Shown here: one piece after another, positions 37,453 to 46,719 of the stretch | Layout: each line of letters opens with the position of its first letter | Position numbering within the stretch: position 1 is the stretch's first letter | Source of the DNA: Prochlorococcus sp. AG-409-D09 | GTDB taxonomy: Bacteria > Cyanobacteriota > Cyanobacteriia > PCC-6307 > Cyanobiaceae | Direction of reading: 5' to 3' | Length of the DNA stretch: 57,156 bases | NCBI GenBank assembly: GCA_003215935.1 | Contig: QCJQ01000007.1 | Span: forward strand, 1-57,156 | The notes under the pieces: model-generated | Databases searched by the model: none | What the model was told of the DNA's origin: nothing | The model's input: only the letters and a program-made list of their open reading frames with translations | Translations under genes and position numbers: made by a program

Positions 37453-38574
37453 GTGAATAGTGGCGAAGTAAATGATAGACGGCAGTTAAAACTGTTGCTA
37501 GTTGCTTCTCGCAACCATCTTTCTAGATCGGATATGAGATCTTTGATTAGCTTTTTAGAAAGCGAGCAATCTGATTTTCATGTCACTCTTCAAGTCGCTG
37601 ACCCATCAGATCAACCAGAATTATTAGAATTACATAAATTAATCGCACTGCCTGCACTTATAAAGCTTTTCCCAAATCCAAAGCAAACATTTGCTGGGAG
37701 CAATATTTTATCGCAAATAAAAACTTGGCTCCCAAGATGGCAACATGAAAGAGCAATTAATTCTATAGGAATAAATCTTAGGCCCCCAGAAATAGAAAAA
37801 AGTCAAACTCAAAAAGAATTACTTTTAGAAGATGAGCTACTGGTTCTTCGCCAAGAAAATGAGACTCTTTCAAATAAAATTGAATCTCAAGAAAGACTTC
37901 TGAGAATGGTTGCGCATGAATTAAGAACACCTTTGGCTGCAGCAAATCTAGCCCTTCAAAGCCAAAAACTTGGGCAAATAAACCTAATAAAATTACAGGA
38001 CGTTATTAAAAGGCGTTTAGATGAAATTGAATTACTTTCAAAAGATCTTCTTGAAGTAGGAGGCACTAAATGGGAAGCACTTTTTAATCCTAAAAAAGTT
38101 GACTTAGCAAATACCTCTGCTGAATCACTATTAATGCTAGAAAAACAATGGCTTTCGAGGAAAATAGAGGTAATAACTGATATCCCTATTGATCTCCCTC
38201 AAGTATTTGCTGATCAAAGAAGAATTAGACAAGTTTTAGTTAACCTTATAGAAAATGCCCTTAAGTATTCAAAAGATGGTGGGAAGATATCTATATCAAT
38301 TTTTCATCGAACAAATAATTGGGTAGAAGTTAGTATCACAGATAATGGTCCTGGGATCCCATTAGAAGAGCAAGAACGTATTTTCCTTGATCGAGTTCGT
38401 TTACCACAAACATCTCAAGAAACTTCAGGCTTTGGTATTGGACTTTCAGTATGCCGTCGAATAGTCGAAGCACATGGCGGACGCATTTGGGTAGCATCAC
38501 AACCAAATGAAGGAGCTACTTTCTATTTCACTATTCCAGTTTGGCAAGGTCAAACAAGAGTCAAGAGACCTTGA
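37453..38574 (+). CDS. sasA: SasA, circadian clock output histidine kinase
   Basis: A 373-residue kinase starting at GTG. The N-terminal KaiB-like thioredoxin domain spans about 12-100 ([10 protein letters not shown]...[18 protein letters not shown]). A short coiled coil leads to the H box [17 protein letters not shown] (phospho-acceptor His155). The ATPase has N box [13 protein letters not shown]1 ITDNGPGIP and G2 [18 protein letters not shown]. SasA reads the KaiC state and phosphorylates RpaA. In Prochlorococcus kaiA is known to be absent, and the remaining KaiBC-SasA-RpaA works as an hourglass-like timer. No kai gene is in the window. Confidence 0.93.
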   Translation: MNSGEVNDRRQLKLLLVASRNHLSRSDMRSLISFLESEQSDFHVTLQVADPSDQPELLELHKLIALPALIKLFPNPKQTFAGSNILSQIKTWLPRWQHERAINSIGINLRPPEIEKSQTQKELLLEDELLVLRQENETLSNKIESQERLLRMVAHELRTPLAAANLALQSQKLGQINLIKLQDVIKRRLDEIELLSKDLLEVGGTKWEALFNPKKVDLANTSAESLLMLEKQWLSRKIEVITDIPIDLPQVFADQRRIRQVLVNLIENALKYSKDGGKISISIFHRTNNWVEVSITDNGPGIPLEEQERIFLDRVRLPQTSQETSGFGIGLSVCRRIVEAHGGRIWVASQPNEGATFYFTIPVWQGQTRVKRP

Positions 38575-38586
38575 CGAGAGGCAATG

Positions 38587-38594
38587 CGGGCCCG
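38587..38594. repeat. CGGGCCCG palindrome
   Basis: An 8-base all-GC perfect palindrome 13 bases after the sasA stop, conspicuous in an AT-rich background. No T run follows, so it is not a typical terminator. Meaning unknown. Confidence 0.3.
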
Positions 38595-38606
38595 TAGCTT
38601 TCAATA

Positions 38607-38636
38607 GTGGAATTTATCTAAAAATGATAAATTCAC
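38607..38636. promoter_or_regulatory. Strong inverted repeat just upstream of tRNA-Glu
   Basis: GTGgAATTTATC (38607-38618) pairs with GATAAATTCAC (38626-38636) across a 7-base loop, giving 11 base pairs with one bulged G. It ends 6 bases before the tRNA, so it overlaps the likely tRNA promoter (GATAAA could be part of a -10). It could be an operator, the end of the sasA transcript, or a processing site. No T run follows. Confidence 0.45.
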
Positions 38637-38642
38637 GGCCTC

Positions 38643-38715
38643 GCCCCCATCGTCTAGAGGCCTAGGACACCTCCCTTTCACGGAGGCGACAGGGGTTCGA
38701 ATCCCCTTGGGGGTA
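38643..38715 (+). tRNA. trnE: tRNA-Glu (anticodon UUC)
   Basis: A 73-base cloverleaf. Acceptor GCCCCCA pairs with TGGGGGT (one G-U pair), discriminator A at 38715. The anticodon stem CCTCC/GGAGG encloses the loop CTTTCAC with anticodon TTC. The T arm is AGGGG-TTCGAAT-CCCCT. CCA is not encoded. In cyanobacteria glutamyl-tRNA-Glu also supplies 5-aminolevulinate for chlorophyll and haem, so its control matters beyond translation. Confidence 0.97.
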
Positions 38716-39100
38716 TAAATCAACTTTAAAAATTAGCTGATAAAAGCATCAAATAATTAGCTGATAAATAAAAATCTCTTACTTTTGACTATGAAAAATT
38801 CGAACATTTCGAAATTATTTTGAGAATTTCATGGAGTTTATGTAAACACAACACCCTAAAAGTTACAAAAAGCTTCATTTTAACTTCTACTAAGAGTTCT
38901 ATAGCGTGCTTTTATTCAACTAAATCTTTGAGCACGTCAAAAGTCCTGAAAACTTTGAGTTTTATAAAAATTTCCCAATCATTAGTATCAATACAAAGAG
39001 TATTTTTAAAAGCCTTCACTTAAAAAATGACTTGTGACAATATCAAAACGTGAACCTTTTAATTAGATAAATCAAGATAAAACCACTAAATCAGCCCAGA
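38716..39100. other. Non-coding stretch between tRNA-Glu and petH
   Basis: No convincing gene; a 67-codon frame at 38820-39023 lacks protein-like character. It contains two copies of AATTAGCTGATAAA (38731-38744 and 38755-38768, 24-base period) and two TTCGAA palindromes 9 bases apart (38799-38804, 38808-38813). There is also a CGTGCT/AGCACG hairpin (38905-38910 with 38931-38936) with an internal TTTA/TAAA pairing. The GAACATTTCGAAA at 38802-38814 also occurs upstream of prs. A small RNA is possible. Confidence 0.4.
38731..38768. repeat. Two direct copies of AATTAGCTGATAAA
   Basis: Identical 14-base repeats at 38731-38744 and 38755-38768, start-to-start 24 bases, beginning 16 bases after tRNA-Glu. 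Possibly two sites for a protein, or a small duplication. Confidence 0.6.
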
Positions 39101-39103
39101 GAT

Positions 39104-39112
39104 TGGTATTGT
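39104..39112 (+). promoter_or_regulatory. Extended -10 promoter of petH
   Basis: TGGTATTGT matches the extended -10 pattern and shares GATTGGTATT (39101-39110) with the prs promoter. A transcript would start near 39119, giving a leader of about 16 bases before the ATG at 39135. Confidence 0.4.
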
Positions 39113-39134
39113 CGCTTTCTAATTTGACTTATTA

Positions 39135-40313
39135 ATGGCTTACTCAGAGACCAAAGTAGTACTAGGTGGCTTAGCGCATATTCCAATCATTATTGGATTT
39201 TTTTACTTGATTAAACGTCAGTACTCGCTTGGCGCAATGCTTAGGACTAATAAGAATGCACTTTCTAATACATTCGCCAATGCTTCTGCAACCCCTTCAA
39301 AAGAGTCTATCCAAGTAAATAAGGCTTCAAATAATAAGTCTGCCTCAAAAGAAGTCGCAAATACAAAGGAAATCCTTTCAAAGACGACAGGTACTGTCAA
39401 AAAAACAGTAAAGAAATCTCTTCATTCAGACGTACCAGTTAACACTTACAAACCTAAAGCCCCTTTCACTGGAACAGTTACAGAAAACTACTCCGTTCTT
39501 AAAGATGGAGCAATAGGAAAAGTTCAACATATTACTTTCGATCTATCTAATGCAGACCCTGAGTTTAAATATGTTGAAGGTCAAAGTTGTGGAATTATTC
39601 CAGCAGGAGAAGATGCTAAAGGCAAGCCTCATAGACCAAGACTGTACTCAATAGCCAGTACTAGATTTGGTGATAATTTTGCAGGGAATACCCTTTCTTT
39701 ATGCGTGAGGCAACTGCAATATGAAAAAGATGGAGAAACTATTAATGGTGTTTGCTCAACTTATCTTTGTAATTTGTCACCTGGAGACAAAGTAAAAATT
39801 AGCGGACCAGTAGGCAAAGAAATGCTTCTACCTGAAGAAGAAGATTCCAATATAATTATGCTAGCCACAGGAACAGGCATAGCTCCAATGAGAGCATACC
39901 TAAGAAGAATGTTTGAACCTACAGAAATAGAAAAAACAAAATGGAATTTTCGTGGCAAAGCATGGTTATTTATGGGAGCTCCTAAAACTGCAAACTTGTT
40001 ATATGACTCAGACTTTGAACATTACAAGAGTAAATTCCCAGAAAACCTTAGATATACAAAAGCGATTAGTAGAGAACAAAACAATTCAAAAGGAGGGAGA
40101 ATGTATATACAAGATAGAGTTCTAGAAAATGCTGAGGAAATATTCAATATGATTGAAAATCCCAAAACTCATATATACCTATGTGGATTAAAAGGTATGG
40201 AACCAGGTATAGACGAAGCTATGACTGCTGCTGCTGCTTCCAAAGGATTAAACTGGTCTGAACTAAGGCCTCAATTAAGAAAAGCTGGAAGATGGCACGC
40301 TGAAACCTATTAA
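39135..40313 (+). CDS. petH: Ferredoxin-NADP+ reductase with an N-terminal membrane-anchor-like segment
   Basis: A 392-residue FNR that makes NADPH from reduced ferredoxin. The catalytic part (about 108-392) has the FAD motif RPRLYSIASTR, the C-x-x-L-CVRQL region, STYLCNLSPGDKV, the NADP motif LATGTGIAPMRAYLR, and the C-terminal GRWHAETY with the stacking Tyr. Cyanobacterial PetH normally begins with a CpcD-like domain that docks on phycobilisomes. Here residues 8-26 are instead a hydrophobic helix (VVLGGLAHIPIIIGFFYLI), followed by a low-complexity Ser/Asn/Lys/Thr linker of about 75 residues. That suits an organism without phycobilisomes and suggests direct thylakoid anchoring. Confidence 0.93.
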   Translation: MAYSETKVVLGGLAHIPIIIGFFYLIKRQYSLGAMLRTNKNALSNTFANASATPSKESIQVNKASNNKSASKEVANTKEILSKTTGTVKKTVKKSLHSDVPVNTYKPKAPFTGTVTENYSVLKDGAIGKVQHITFDLSNADPEFKYVEGQSCGIIPAGEDAKGKPHRPRLYSIASTRFGDNFAGNTLSLCVRQLQYEKDGETINGVCSTYLCNLSPGDKVKISGPVGKEMLLPEEEDSNIIMLATGTGIAPMRAYLRRMFEPTEIEKTKWNFRGKAWLFMGAPKTANLLYDSDFEHYKSKFPENLRYTKAISREQNNSKGGRMYIQDRVLENAEEIFNMIENPKTHIYLCGLKGMEPGIDEAMTAAAASKGLNWSELRPQLRKAGRWHAETY

Positions 40314-40410
40314 TTATTAATTTAAATTTTAGGCATCCGAGCATAAAACATAGCTATATTTAAATATCCAACTTGAATTTATTGATTAGTACTTTCATAT
40401 CTGACTAGAA

Positions 40411-41940
40411 ATGAATGTGAGTTTGCCGATTACAAATCCTCTAAGGATTGGACTACGGCAAGAAAGAGTTATACCACCACAATGTCTTGTAATTTTTGGA
40501 GCCAGCGGAGATCTCACCCACAGGAAATTAGTCCCTGCTCTTTTTGAACTCTATAAGCAAAGAAGATTACCTAGTGAATTTGCTCTAATTGGATGCGCTC
40601 GCAGACCTTGGAGTAACGAAGAGTTTCGCCAAAGGATGGAAAAGGCTCTAAAAGATAAAGTTGAAAGGAACAAAAATGAATGGGATAACTTTGCTAAATG
40701 TCTTTTCTATGTACCTGTAGATCTTCAAAAAGAAGAAGACGTACTAAGACTTAAAGACAAACTTGAAGAAATTGATCAAAAAAAAGCGACTCATAGTAAT
40801 CGAACTTTTTATCTTTCTGTGTCTCCAAAATTCTATGGCAGTGGATGCAAATCATTAGCTTCTGCCGGTCTTTTAGGTGATCCCAAAAGGAGTAGAGTTG
40901 TTATAGAAAAACCATTCGGACGGGATTACAAAACCGCCCAAGCTTTAAATCAATTAGTACAAACTTGTGCTCAAGAAAATCAAATCTTCAGAATAGATCA
41001 TTATCTAGGAAAAGAGACTGTACAGAATATTCTCGTTCTAAGATTTGCCAATACAATTTTCGAGCCTATTTGGAATAGAAATTTCATTTCTAGTGTTCAA
41101 ATAACTAGTGCCGAAACCGTAGGAGTTGAAGATCGTGCTGGATATTACGAAACCTCAGGAGCTCTTAGAGATATGGTTCAGAATCATTTAACACAGATGC
41201 TAACGCTAACAGCAATGGAACCTCCAGGACATTTTGATCCAGAAGCTATTAGAAATGAAAAAGCAAAAGTTTTACAATCAGCTCGACTTGCCAATGAACA
41301 TGAACCATGGAAATGCTGTGTAAGAGGTCAATATTCAAAAGGTGGTAGTCAAGGGTATCCTCTTATTGGCTACAGAGATGAACCTGGTGTGGCACCAACA
41401 AGTACAACGGAAACTTTTGTTGCCACCAAATTATTTGTAGACAATTGGCGATGGCAAGGAGTTCCCTTTTATATCAGAACAGGGAAAAGGTTAGCCAAAC
41501 GACTCAGTGAAATAGTTCTTACTTTCAGAGAAGCGCCTGTTCATCTTTTTGATGCAGCAGGAGGGTGTCCCACTTCAAATCAATTGATATTAAGGATTCA
41601 ACCTAATGAAGGCGCAGAATTTAAATTTGAAGTGAAATCTCCAGGTTCAGGAATGCGCAGCAGGCCAGTAGAAATGGAATTTTCTTATGATGAATCTTTT
41701 GGAGAACCTTCTGATGAAGGATATGTAAGGCTTCTAGCTGATGCAATGCTAGGTGATCCTACTCTATTCACCCGTAGCGATGAAGTTGAAGCTGCTTGGC
41801 GCTTATACACTCCTTTACTTGAATTAATAGAAGATAGTCCTTGGCAACTTCCTATTTATCAATATGAATCTAGAACTTGGGGACCATCAGAGTCTGATCA
41901 ACTCCTTGCAAAAGACAATTTACTTTGGAGACGGCCATAA
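40411..41940 (+). CDS. zwf: Glucose-6-phosphate 1-dehydrogenase
   Basis: A 509-residue enzyme, the entry of the oxidative pentose phosphate pathway, main night-time NADPH source in cyanobacteria. Motifs: the coenzyme loop VIFGASGDLTHRKLVPAL, VVIEKPFGRD, and the active-site signature RIDHYLGKETVQN with the catalytic His region. RTGKRLAKR near the C-terminal part binds substrate. Length is normal. It is followed after 39 bases by opcA, its allosteric activator. Confidence 0.97.
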   Translation: MNVSLPITNPLRIGLRQERVIPPQCLVIFGASGDLTHRKLVPALFELYKQRRLPSEFALIGCARRPWSNEEFRQRMEKALKDKVERNKNEWDNFAKCLFYVPVDLQKEEDVLRLKDKLEEIDQKKATHSNRTFYLSVSPKFYGSGCKSLASAGLLGDPKRSRVVIEKPFGRDYKTAQALNQLVQTCAQENQIFRIDHYLGKETVQNILVLRFANTIFEPIWNRNFISSVQITSAETVGVEDRAGYYETSGALRDMVQNHLTQMLTLTAMEPPGHFDPEAIRNEKAKVLQSARLANEHEPWKCCVRGQYSKGGSQGYPLIGYRDEPGVAPTSTTETFVATKLFVDNWRWQGVPFYIRTGKRLAKRLSEIVLTFREAPVHLFDAAGGCPTSNQLILRIQPNEGAEFKFEVKSPGSGMRSRPVEMEFSYDESFGEPSDEGYVRLLADAMLGDPTLFTRSDEVEAAWRLYTPLLELIEDSPWQLPIYQYESRTWGPSESDQLLAKDNLLWRRP

Positions 41941-41979
41941 GCAAATGAATTATTAAACCTCAGCTACTACAACCCAAAA

Positions 41980-43284
41980 ATGTCTCCTCAATTAACTCTT
42001 CAAACTCCTCTTCAGCTACCACCCGCAGAGATCCCGAACTATTTAAGCAAGCTCTGGTCTAATGATGATAGTGGCAACAAAGGTTCCAATACTTTTTGTT
42101 TAATTATTTGGCAACCTGCATGGATGGAACAAAAGCTCGTAAAAAGTCATAGAGTTAATGGCCCTATAATTGGCAATCAAAGATTAGATTTAGTAGAAGC
42201 TGCTCGTCAAGTTGTTTTAGATGAAGAACTTCCACATAGCACACCACCCTTGGACGAAAGTGTTCATAGTACAGTAAGTTTAAACAAAACTGAGCATAAA
42301 GTTGAAGATCTGAGAGGTCAGCATATTGACTCTGCTATTAGTGATTTGAAACCACGACGATTAATTACTCTTGCACCAACTATTGAAGAAGTTAATGAAT
42401 TGGAAACTCTTGTAGCTGCATACTGCCCCCTTCCTGAAGAGGGAGGAGGCAGTTCAGCTTGCGGAGATGTGGTTGTTTTTAGAGGAGCTTTAAATGCACT
42501 TAAACATGGATTAAATATTGTTGAAAAAGTAATTCCTGAAAAGCTCCCATCATGGCTTTGGTGGAATGGAAGCTTAAATGAAGCTCCAGAACTTCTTGAA
42601 AGACTTACAACTTCAACAAGAAGAATCATTCTTGATACAGCTCTGGGAGACCCAGATCGCTGTCTTAACTTCCTGCAAGAAAAAATTAAAAAAGGTCAAG
42701 CTATAAATGATTTAAATTGGTTAAGACTAAGAACTTGGAGAGAAACACTTGCAATGGTTTTCGATCCTCTCTTACGAAGAAAAGCTCTTGAAAGTGTTGT
42801 TAAGCTTGATATTGATATTGAAGGCAACCATCCTGTTCAAGGGCTCTTATTAACAGCATGGATTGCCGACAGATTAAATTGGAAATTGCTTGAATGCACT
42901 ACGAATGAAGTAGGATTACTACAAGGAAAGTTTGAACGTTTTGATAAAACAATTATCACTTCTACTCTTACTCCTTTGCCTATAGGTCATCCTAGTATTC
43001 ACCCCGGCGCAATTGTAGGATTAAGATTAATTTGCGAGCCAAATCAAAAACCTAAAGATGCTATTTGCGTCATACTTGCTGCTGAATCAGGAGAATGTAT
43101 GCGTCTTGAAGCAGGAGGAATGGCCAGAATGGAGCTTATAGAAGAAGTTGTTCCAAGCCAAAGTAATTCATTAGAAATGGATGTAGCACGACTACTCTCA
43201 AGTAGCAGAGGGAGTACAAGTCCGTTACTTGCTTCTGCTGCACCCATCGCAAATAAGTTACTTAATTTAAGCAAATCAAATTAA
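41980..43284 (+). CDS. opcA: OpcA, glucose-6-phosphate dehydrogenase assembly/activator protein
   Basis: A 434-residue protein that binds Zwf and transmits redox control by thioredoxin in cyanobacteria. The N-terminus (LQLPPAEIPNYLSKLW) and the C-terminal half (RLRTWRETLAMVFDPLLRR, VQGLLLTAWIADRLNWKL) follow OpcA. It has Cys residues that may be thioredoxin targets, for example in PLPEEGGGSSACGDVV. Directly downstream of zwf, as usual. Confidence 0.93.
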   Translation: MSPQLTLQTPLQLPPAEIPNYLSKLWSNDDSGNKGSNTFCLIIWQPAWMEQKLVKSHRVNGPIIGNQRLDLVEAARQVVLDEELPHSTPPLDESVHSTVSLNKTEHKVEDLRGQHIDSAISDLKPRRLITLAPTIEEVNELETLVAAYCPLPEEGGGSSACGDVVVFRGALNALKHGLNIVEKVIPEKLPSWLWWNGSLNEAPELLERLTTSTRRIILDTALGDPDRCLNFLQEKIKKGQAINDLNWLRLRTWRETLAMVFDPLLRRKALESVVKLDIDIEGNHPVQGLLLTAWIADRLNWKLLECTTNEVGLLQGKFERFDKTIITSTLTPLPIGHPSIHPGAIVGLRLICEPNQKPKDAICVILAAESGECMRLEAGGMARMELIEEVVPSQSNSLEMDVARLLSSSRGSTSPLLASAAPIANKLLNLSKSN

Positions 43285-43320
43285 TCGTTTTCCCGATTCA
43301 ACAACTTCAACTTATAAAAT

Positions 43321-44727
43321 ATGCCATGCATTATTGCAGCTCCATCTAGCGGTAGTGGTAAGACTCTCTTAAGTCTAATCCTTACAGCATGGGTCAAAAG
43401 CCGAGGAAAAAGCATTCAAACTTTTAAAGTTGGCCCTGATTATCTTGACCCTCAACAACTAAGCATCGTTTCAAATAAAACATGCAGAAATTTAGACTTA
43501 GTTTTATGCGGACCTAAATGGGTTAAACATACTTTTTATAAGTACGCGGCATTTACTGATTACATATTAGTTGAAGGTGTTATGGGTTTGTTTGATGGCA
43601 TAGGTAGCACTACTAGAGGGAGCACTGCTCAATTAGCACAAACTCTTGATTTGCCAGTTGTACTTGTTATTGATGCAAAAGGGCAAGCTGCATCTTTAGG
43701 AGCTCTAGTGAAAGGATTCCGTGATGCATCTAAAAATATTAGAATTGCTGGTGTAGTAGTCAATAAAGTTAACACATCTCGTCATAAAGAGTTATTAAAA
43801 GAGGTCCTCCAAAACGTAGGAATTCCAATGTTGGGGGCACTTCCAAATGATCAAGAATTAATCCTGCCAAGAAGGCATCTTGGATTAGCTCCTGCCCATG
43901 AAATGCAAAATATCCATCAAAAAGAGCACTATTGGGCAAATACAGCTAAATCATATTTAGACCTTGAGAAATTTGAATTTCTTCTCAAACCACCAAAAAT
44001 TTTATCTAAAAATTTCGCTGAGATTTGCAATCAAAAAGACCCAATAAAATTATCTCAACCATGCCCAATAGCATTAGCAGAAGATAATGCTTTTCATTTC
44101 AAATATCAAGAAATAAAAGAGCATTTAGAAGAACTTAATATGCCAATTATTCAATGGAAACCAATGAATGATGAAGTAATCCCTAAAGAAGCCAAAGGAC
44201 TAATTATTCCTGGAGGATTTCCTGAGATCCATGCTGAACAACTTAGTAATTCATTGAGAAGTTTAAAATCTCTTAAATCTTTTTACTTAAAACACCCTAT
44301 CTATGCTGAATGTGGTGGAATGCTTCTTTTAGGTGAAACACTCACAGATCTAAACGGTAAGTCTCATAAAATGAGTGCTATTCTTCCTTTTAAATCAAGA
44401 AAAGGAAAGCTAAAAGTTGGATATAGATTCATTCAAAGTATAGGCAACAATCTTATCCTCGAAGATCAAGATCAAATAGTTGGACATGAATTCCATCGTT
44501 GGAATATTTGCCAAACAAATCAAAACGCAATAAACGTAAAATCCAAGTATATAAATAATAAAAACTTTACTTCTCCATGGGAAATTAAAGGCTGGAAATT
44601 AAAACCTTTAAAAGAAGGATGGAGTAATGCAATGATTCATGCAAGTTGGCTTCATCTACACTGGCCTTCAGCTCCTAAGATTTCAAAGCTTTGGGCAAAA
44701 TCAGTTGAATTAAATCGATTGAATTAA
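43321..44727 (+). CDS. cobB: Cobyrinate a,c-diamide synthase
   Basis: A 468-residue CobB/CbiA glutamine amidotransferase that amidates cobyrinic acid in corrinoid synthesis. The P loop is IAAPSSGSGKT (residues 5-15). GPDYLDPQ and the GVMGLFDG segment are typical. The class I amidotransferase domain contains YAECGGMLLLGE with the nucleophile Cys, and HEFHRW near the end. Prochlorococcus is known to make pseudocobalamin. 36 bases after opcA; it converges with the RecD-like helicase. Confidence 0.93.
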   Translation: MPCIIAAPSSGSGKTLLSLILTAWVKSRGKSIQTFKVGPDYLDPQQLSIVSNKTCRNLDLVLCGPKWVKHTFYKYAAFTDYILVEGVMGLFDGIGSTTRGSTAQLAQTLDLPVVLVIDAKGQAASLGALVKGFRDASKNIRIAGVVVNKVNTSRHKELLKEVLQNVGIPMLGALPNDQELILPRRHLGLAPAHEMQNIHQKEHYWANTAKSYLDLEKFEFLLKPPKILSKNFAEICNQKDPIKLSQPCPIALAEDNAFHFKYQEIKEHLEELNMPIIQWKPMNDEVIPKEAKGLIIPGGFPEIHAEQLSNSLRSLKSLKSFYLKHPIYAECGGMLLLGETLTDLNGKSHKMSAILPFKSRKGKLKVGYRFIQSIGNNLILEDQDQIVGHEFHRWNICQTNQNAINVKSKYINNKNFTSPWEIKGWKLKPLKEGWSNAMIHASWLHLHWPSAPKISKLWAKSVELNRLN

Positions 44728-44743
44728 TCCTCTTAAATTATCT

Positions 44744-46210
44744 TTAGATTTTATCTAACAAATTTTCCGACCATTTGTCTTCGTTTAAAATATTTTCATC
44801 ATTACCTAATAACCAAACTTCCTTACTTGCTCTACTCACAGCGACATAGACCAATTGTCTTCTAAAGGTTATATCCTTTGGCCAGAAAACATCAGAAGCT
44901 ATATAAACCTCCTCAAATGTACTCCCTTGACTTCGATGTACTGTCAAAACACAAGCAGGAGCAACCGTTGCAAATGAATCTCTAACATGAAAGAAAAGCT
45001 TCCACAATATTGTACTTTCACTCTTAACAGCCTCTTTAGCTTTTTGACTAATTTTCTTTAATATTGCTTCTAAATTTCTACGTGAAGTTGAGCCCACCTG
45101 AGGCATTAATCTCAAAGAAAACTCCAAATGATTAGATTTAACCTTAGCTATTAATGTTTCCAAAGTTGTGACCGTCGTATTTATTTGTTGGGTGACCCCT
45201 AAGTCGCCAAGTTTAATTTCATCTTTTTTTATATCGACAACTATCATCTCTCTATTAGAACCAAGAATTACACCAGGTTCGACAGGATTACCTTCATTCT
45301 CAATAGAAGCAGATGCCATAATTGCTCTTTGACTCATTAACACCTCTCCAGGTAAAACAGCAAATTGATCGGCCATTTCTCCATGAATAGCTCTTCTTGC
45401 ATGTGGAACTAAATGCTCAAGGAATCTATTTGTATAGCAAAGAATTCGCGCCTTATCAGGGTTATCATTAACTGACGCTGATTTCAATGCAGCTTTCGCC
45501 TTATCAAGCCAACTATGTTTAGCAAGAGTTCCAACTAAACTTTTTTTTGTTTTTATTACTGGGAAGCAAGAAGGTTGCTTGCAAGAAATAATTCCATCTC
45601 TAATGCAAGTAGATAAATTTAATACAGGCCCTTGATGTCTAACAACATCTTTTAATTCTGAAATTATCGCATTTTTTATTGAAAAAACAGGGCTAACTTC
45701 TTCTCCAACAGGTGGAAGTTGAGCTGGATCACCTATGTATACAACTCTTGTAGCAGATTGATATGAACATTGAAAAATAATTTCCAATAAAATTGAATCT
45801 ATCATTGAAGCTTCATCAATCAGAACTAAACCAAGCTGTTCTAATGAAGAAGATGTCTGTTCAGTTCTCTCACATATTTCTATACTTCCTTTACGTTTAA
45901 GTTTCAGTCGAAGTAATCTATGAATCGTAGAAGGATACCAAGTTGGTTTTAATTTTGTTAAATCCATTATTTCCCGTAAAACCCCTACCGCTTTATGAGT
46001 AGGAGCAGCAACCGTCCAACAAAGTTTTCTATCATCGACAAGTTTAAGGAGTCTCATTGAAAGATAGGTCTTACCACTTCCAGCAAATCCACTAAGGATA
46101 TAAGGAACTGACGTCGGTGATGCTTCAAGCCATTGTTCAAAAGATTTAAATGCTTTTTTCTGATGTGATGTCAGATTATCTAAAGAAATATTATCGCCTG
46201 AATTTTTCAC
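44744..46210 (-). CDS. RecD/Dda-like SF1B DNA helicase
   Basis: A 488-residue helicase. Walker A is LSGFAGSGKTYLSMRLL (P loop 41-48), Walker B LVLIDEASMIDS, motif III VYIGDPAQLPPVGEEVSP, motif V LTVHRSQGSTFEEVYIA, and motif VI LVYVAVSRASKEVWLL. It is too short for RecD2 and lacks its N-terminal helical repeats; the layout is closest to Dda-type single-subunit 5'-3' helicases. It is separate from the recBCD set at the left end of the window. It overlaps the PAP2-like gene by 4 bases and so is translationally coupled to an isoprenoid operon. Confidence 0.85.
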   Translation of the reverse strand: MKNSGDNISLDNLTSHQKKAFKSFEQWLEASPTSVPYILSGFAGSGKTYLSMRLLKLVDDRKLCWTVAAPTHKAVGVLREIMDLTKLKPTWYPSTIHRLLRLKLKRKGSIEICERTEQTSSSLEQLGLVLIDEASMIDSILLEIIFQCSYQSATRVVYIGDPAQLPPVGEEVSPVFSIKNAIISELKDVVRHQGPVLNLSTCIRDGIISCKQPSCFPVIKTKKSLVGTLAKHSWLDKAKAALKSASVNDNPDKARILCYTNRFLEHLVPHARRAIHGEMADQFAVLPGEVLMSQRAIMASASIENEGNPVEPGVILGSNREMIVVDIKKDEIKLGDLGVTQQINTTVTTLETLIAKVKSNHLEFSLRLMPQVGSTSRRNLEAILKKISQKAKEAVKSESTILWKLFFHVRDSFATVAPACVLTVHRSQGSTFEEVYIASDVFWPKDITFRRQLVYVAVSRASKEVWLLGNDENILNEDKWSENLLDKI

Positions 46211-46719
46211 CCAGAAAATAATCCTAATAATTCACAAAAGTCTAGAGGAGATCCAATAAAAATAATCCCAGGTAACGCAATGGTAGGACCAAATAAACTG
46301 CCAATTAAAACCTCCATTCGTTTATGTCCTAAATTTTCTTTTAGAGGGAGTTTATTTAAGAGATTAGGATTATTTTCTATTAATTCATTAACTCTTTCTG
46401 CCGTCAGTCCTGCAGCTCGCCTAATGCCACTTGCATCATACATAACTACAAATGCAACCGTTGTAGCTAAAGCAAAAGCTGGATGACTAAACCCTAGTTC
46501 CAAACCAACACCTGCGGCTGTGCCTGTCACTAAAGAAGAATGACTAGAAGGCATACCACCAGTCTCAAAAAGGACCGCTGGTCTCCACTGTTTTTTAACA
46601 ACTAATTCAAAAATAAGCTTAGAGACCTGCGCGCCTCCACAAGCAATTAGGCCCCAAGAAAGAACAGCATTGTCAAGCAATTCTTTAAAAGTATCAATTG
46701 ACGTTTCAGGTGAGATCAT
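46207..46719 (-). CDS. Divergent PAP2-family membrane protein
   Basis: A 170-residue membrane protein of the DUF212/divergent PAP2 family. The signature [19 protein letters not shown] and the downstream [12 protein letters not shown] (His- and Arg-containing acid-phosphatase-like motifs in modified form) are clear. About four membrane helices are visible. PAP2 enzymes remove phosphate from lipid pyrophosphates; the substrate of this divergent group is unknown. It is sandwiched between crtE and the helicase, with 4-base overlaps on both sides. An isoprenyl-phosphate substrate is attractive but unproven. Confidence 0.85.
   Translation of the reverse strand: MISPETSIDTFKELLDNAVLSWGLIACGGAQVSKLIFELVVKKQWRPAVLFETGGMPSSHSSLVTGTAAGVGLELGFSHPAFALATTVAFVVMYDASGIRRAAGLTAERVNELIENNPNLLNKLPLKENLGHKRMEVLIGSLFGPTIALPGIIFIGSPLDFCELLGLFSG

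Noticed and set aside
38643-38715. tRNA-Glu as an island insertion site
   Set aside because: The 3' end of the tRNA is not repeated downstream, and no integrase or foreign genes are nearby; the direct repeats there are unrelated to the tRNA sequence.
38820-39023. A 67-codon frame between tRNA-Glu and petH
   Set aside because: Composition is Ser/Lys/Thr-rich without domain or membrane logic, and it has only a weak start. More likely non-coding.
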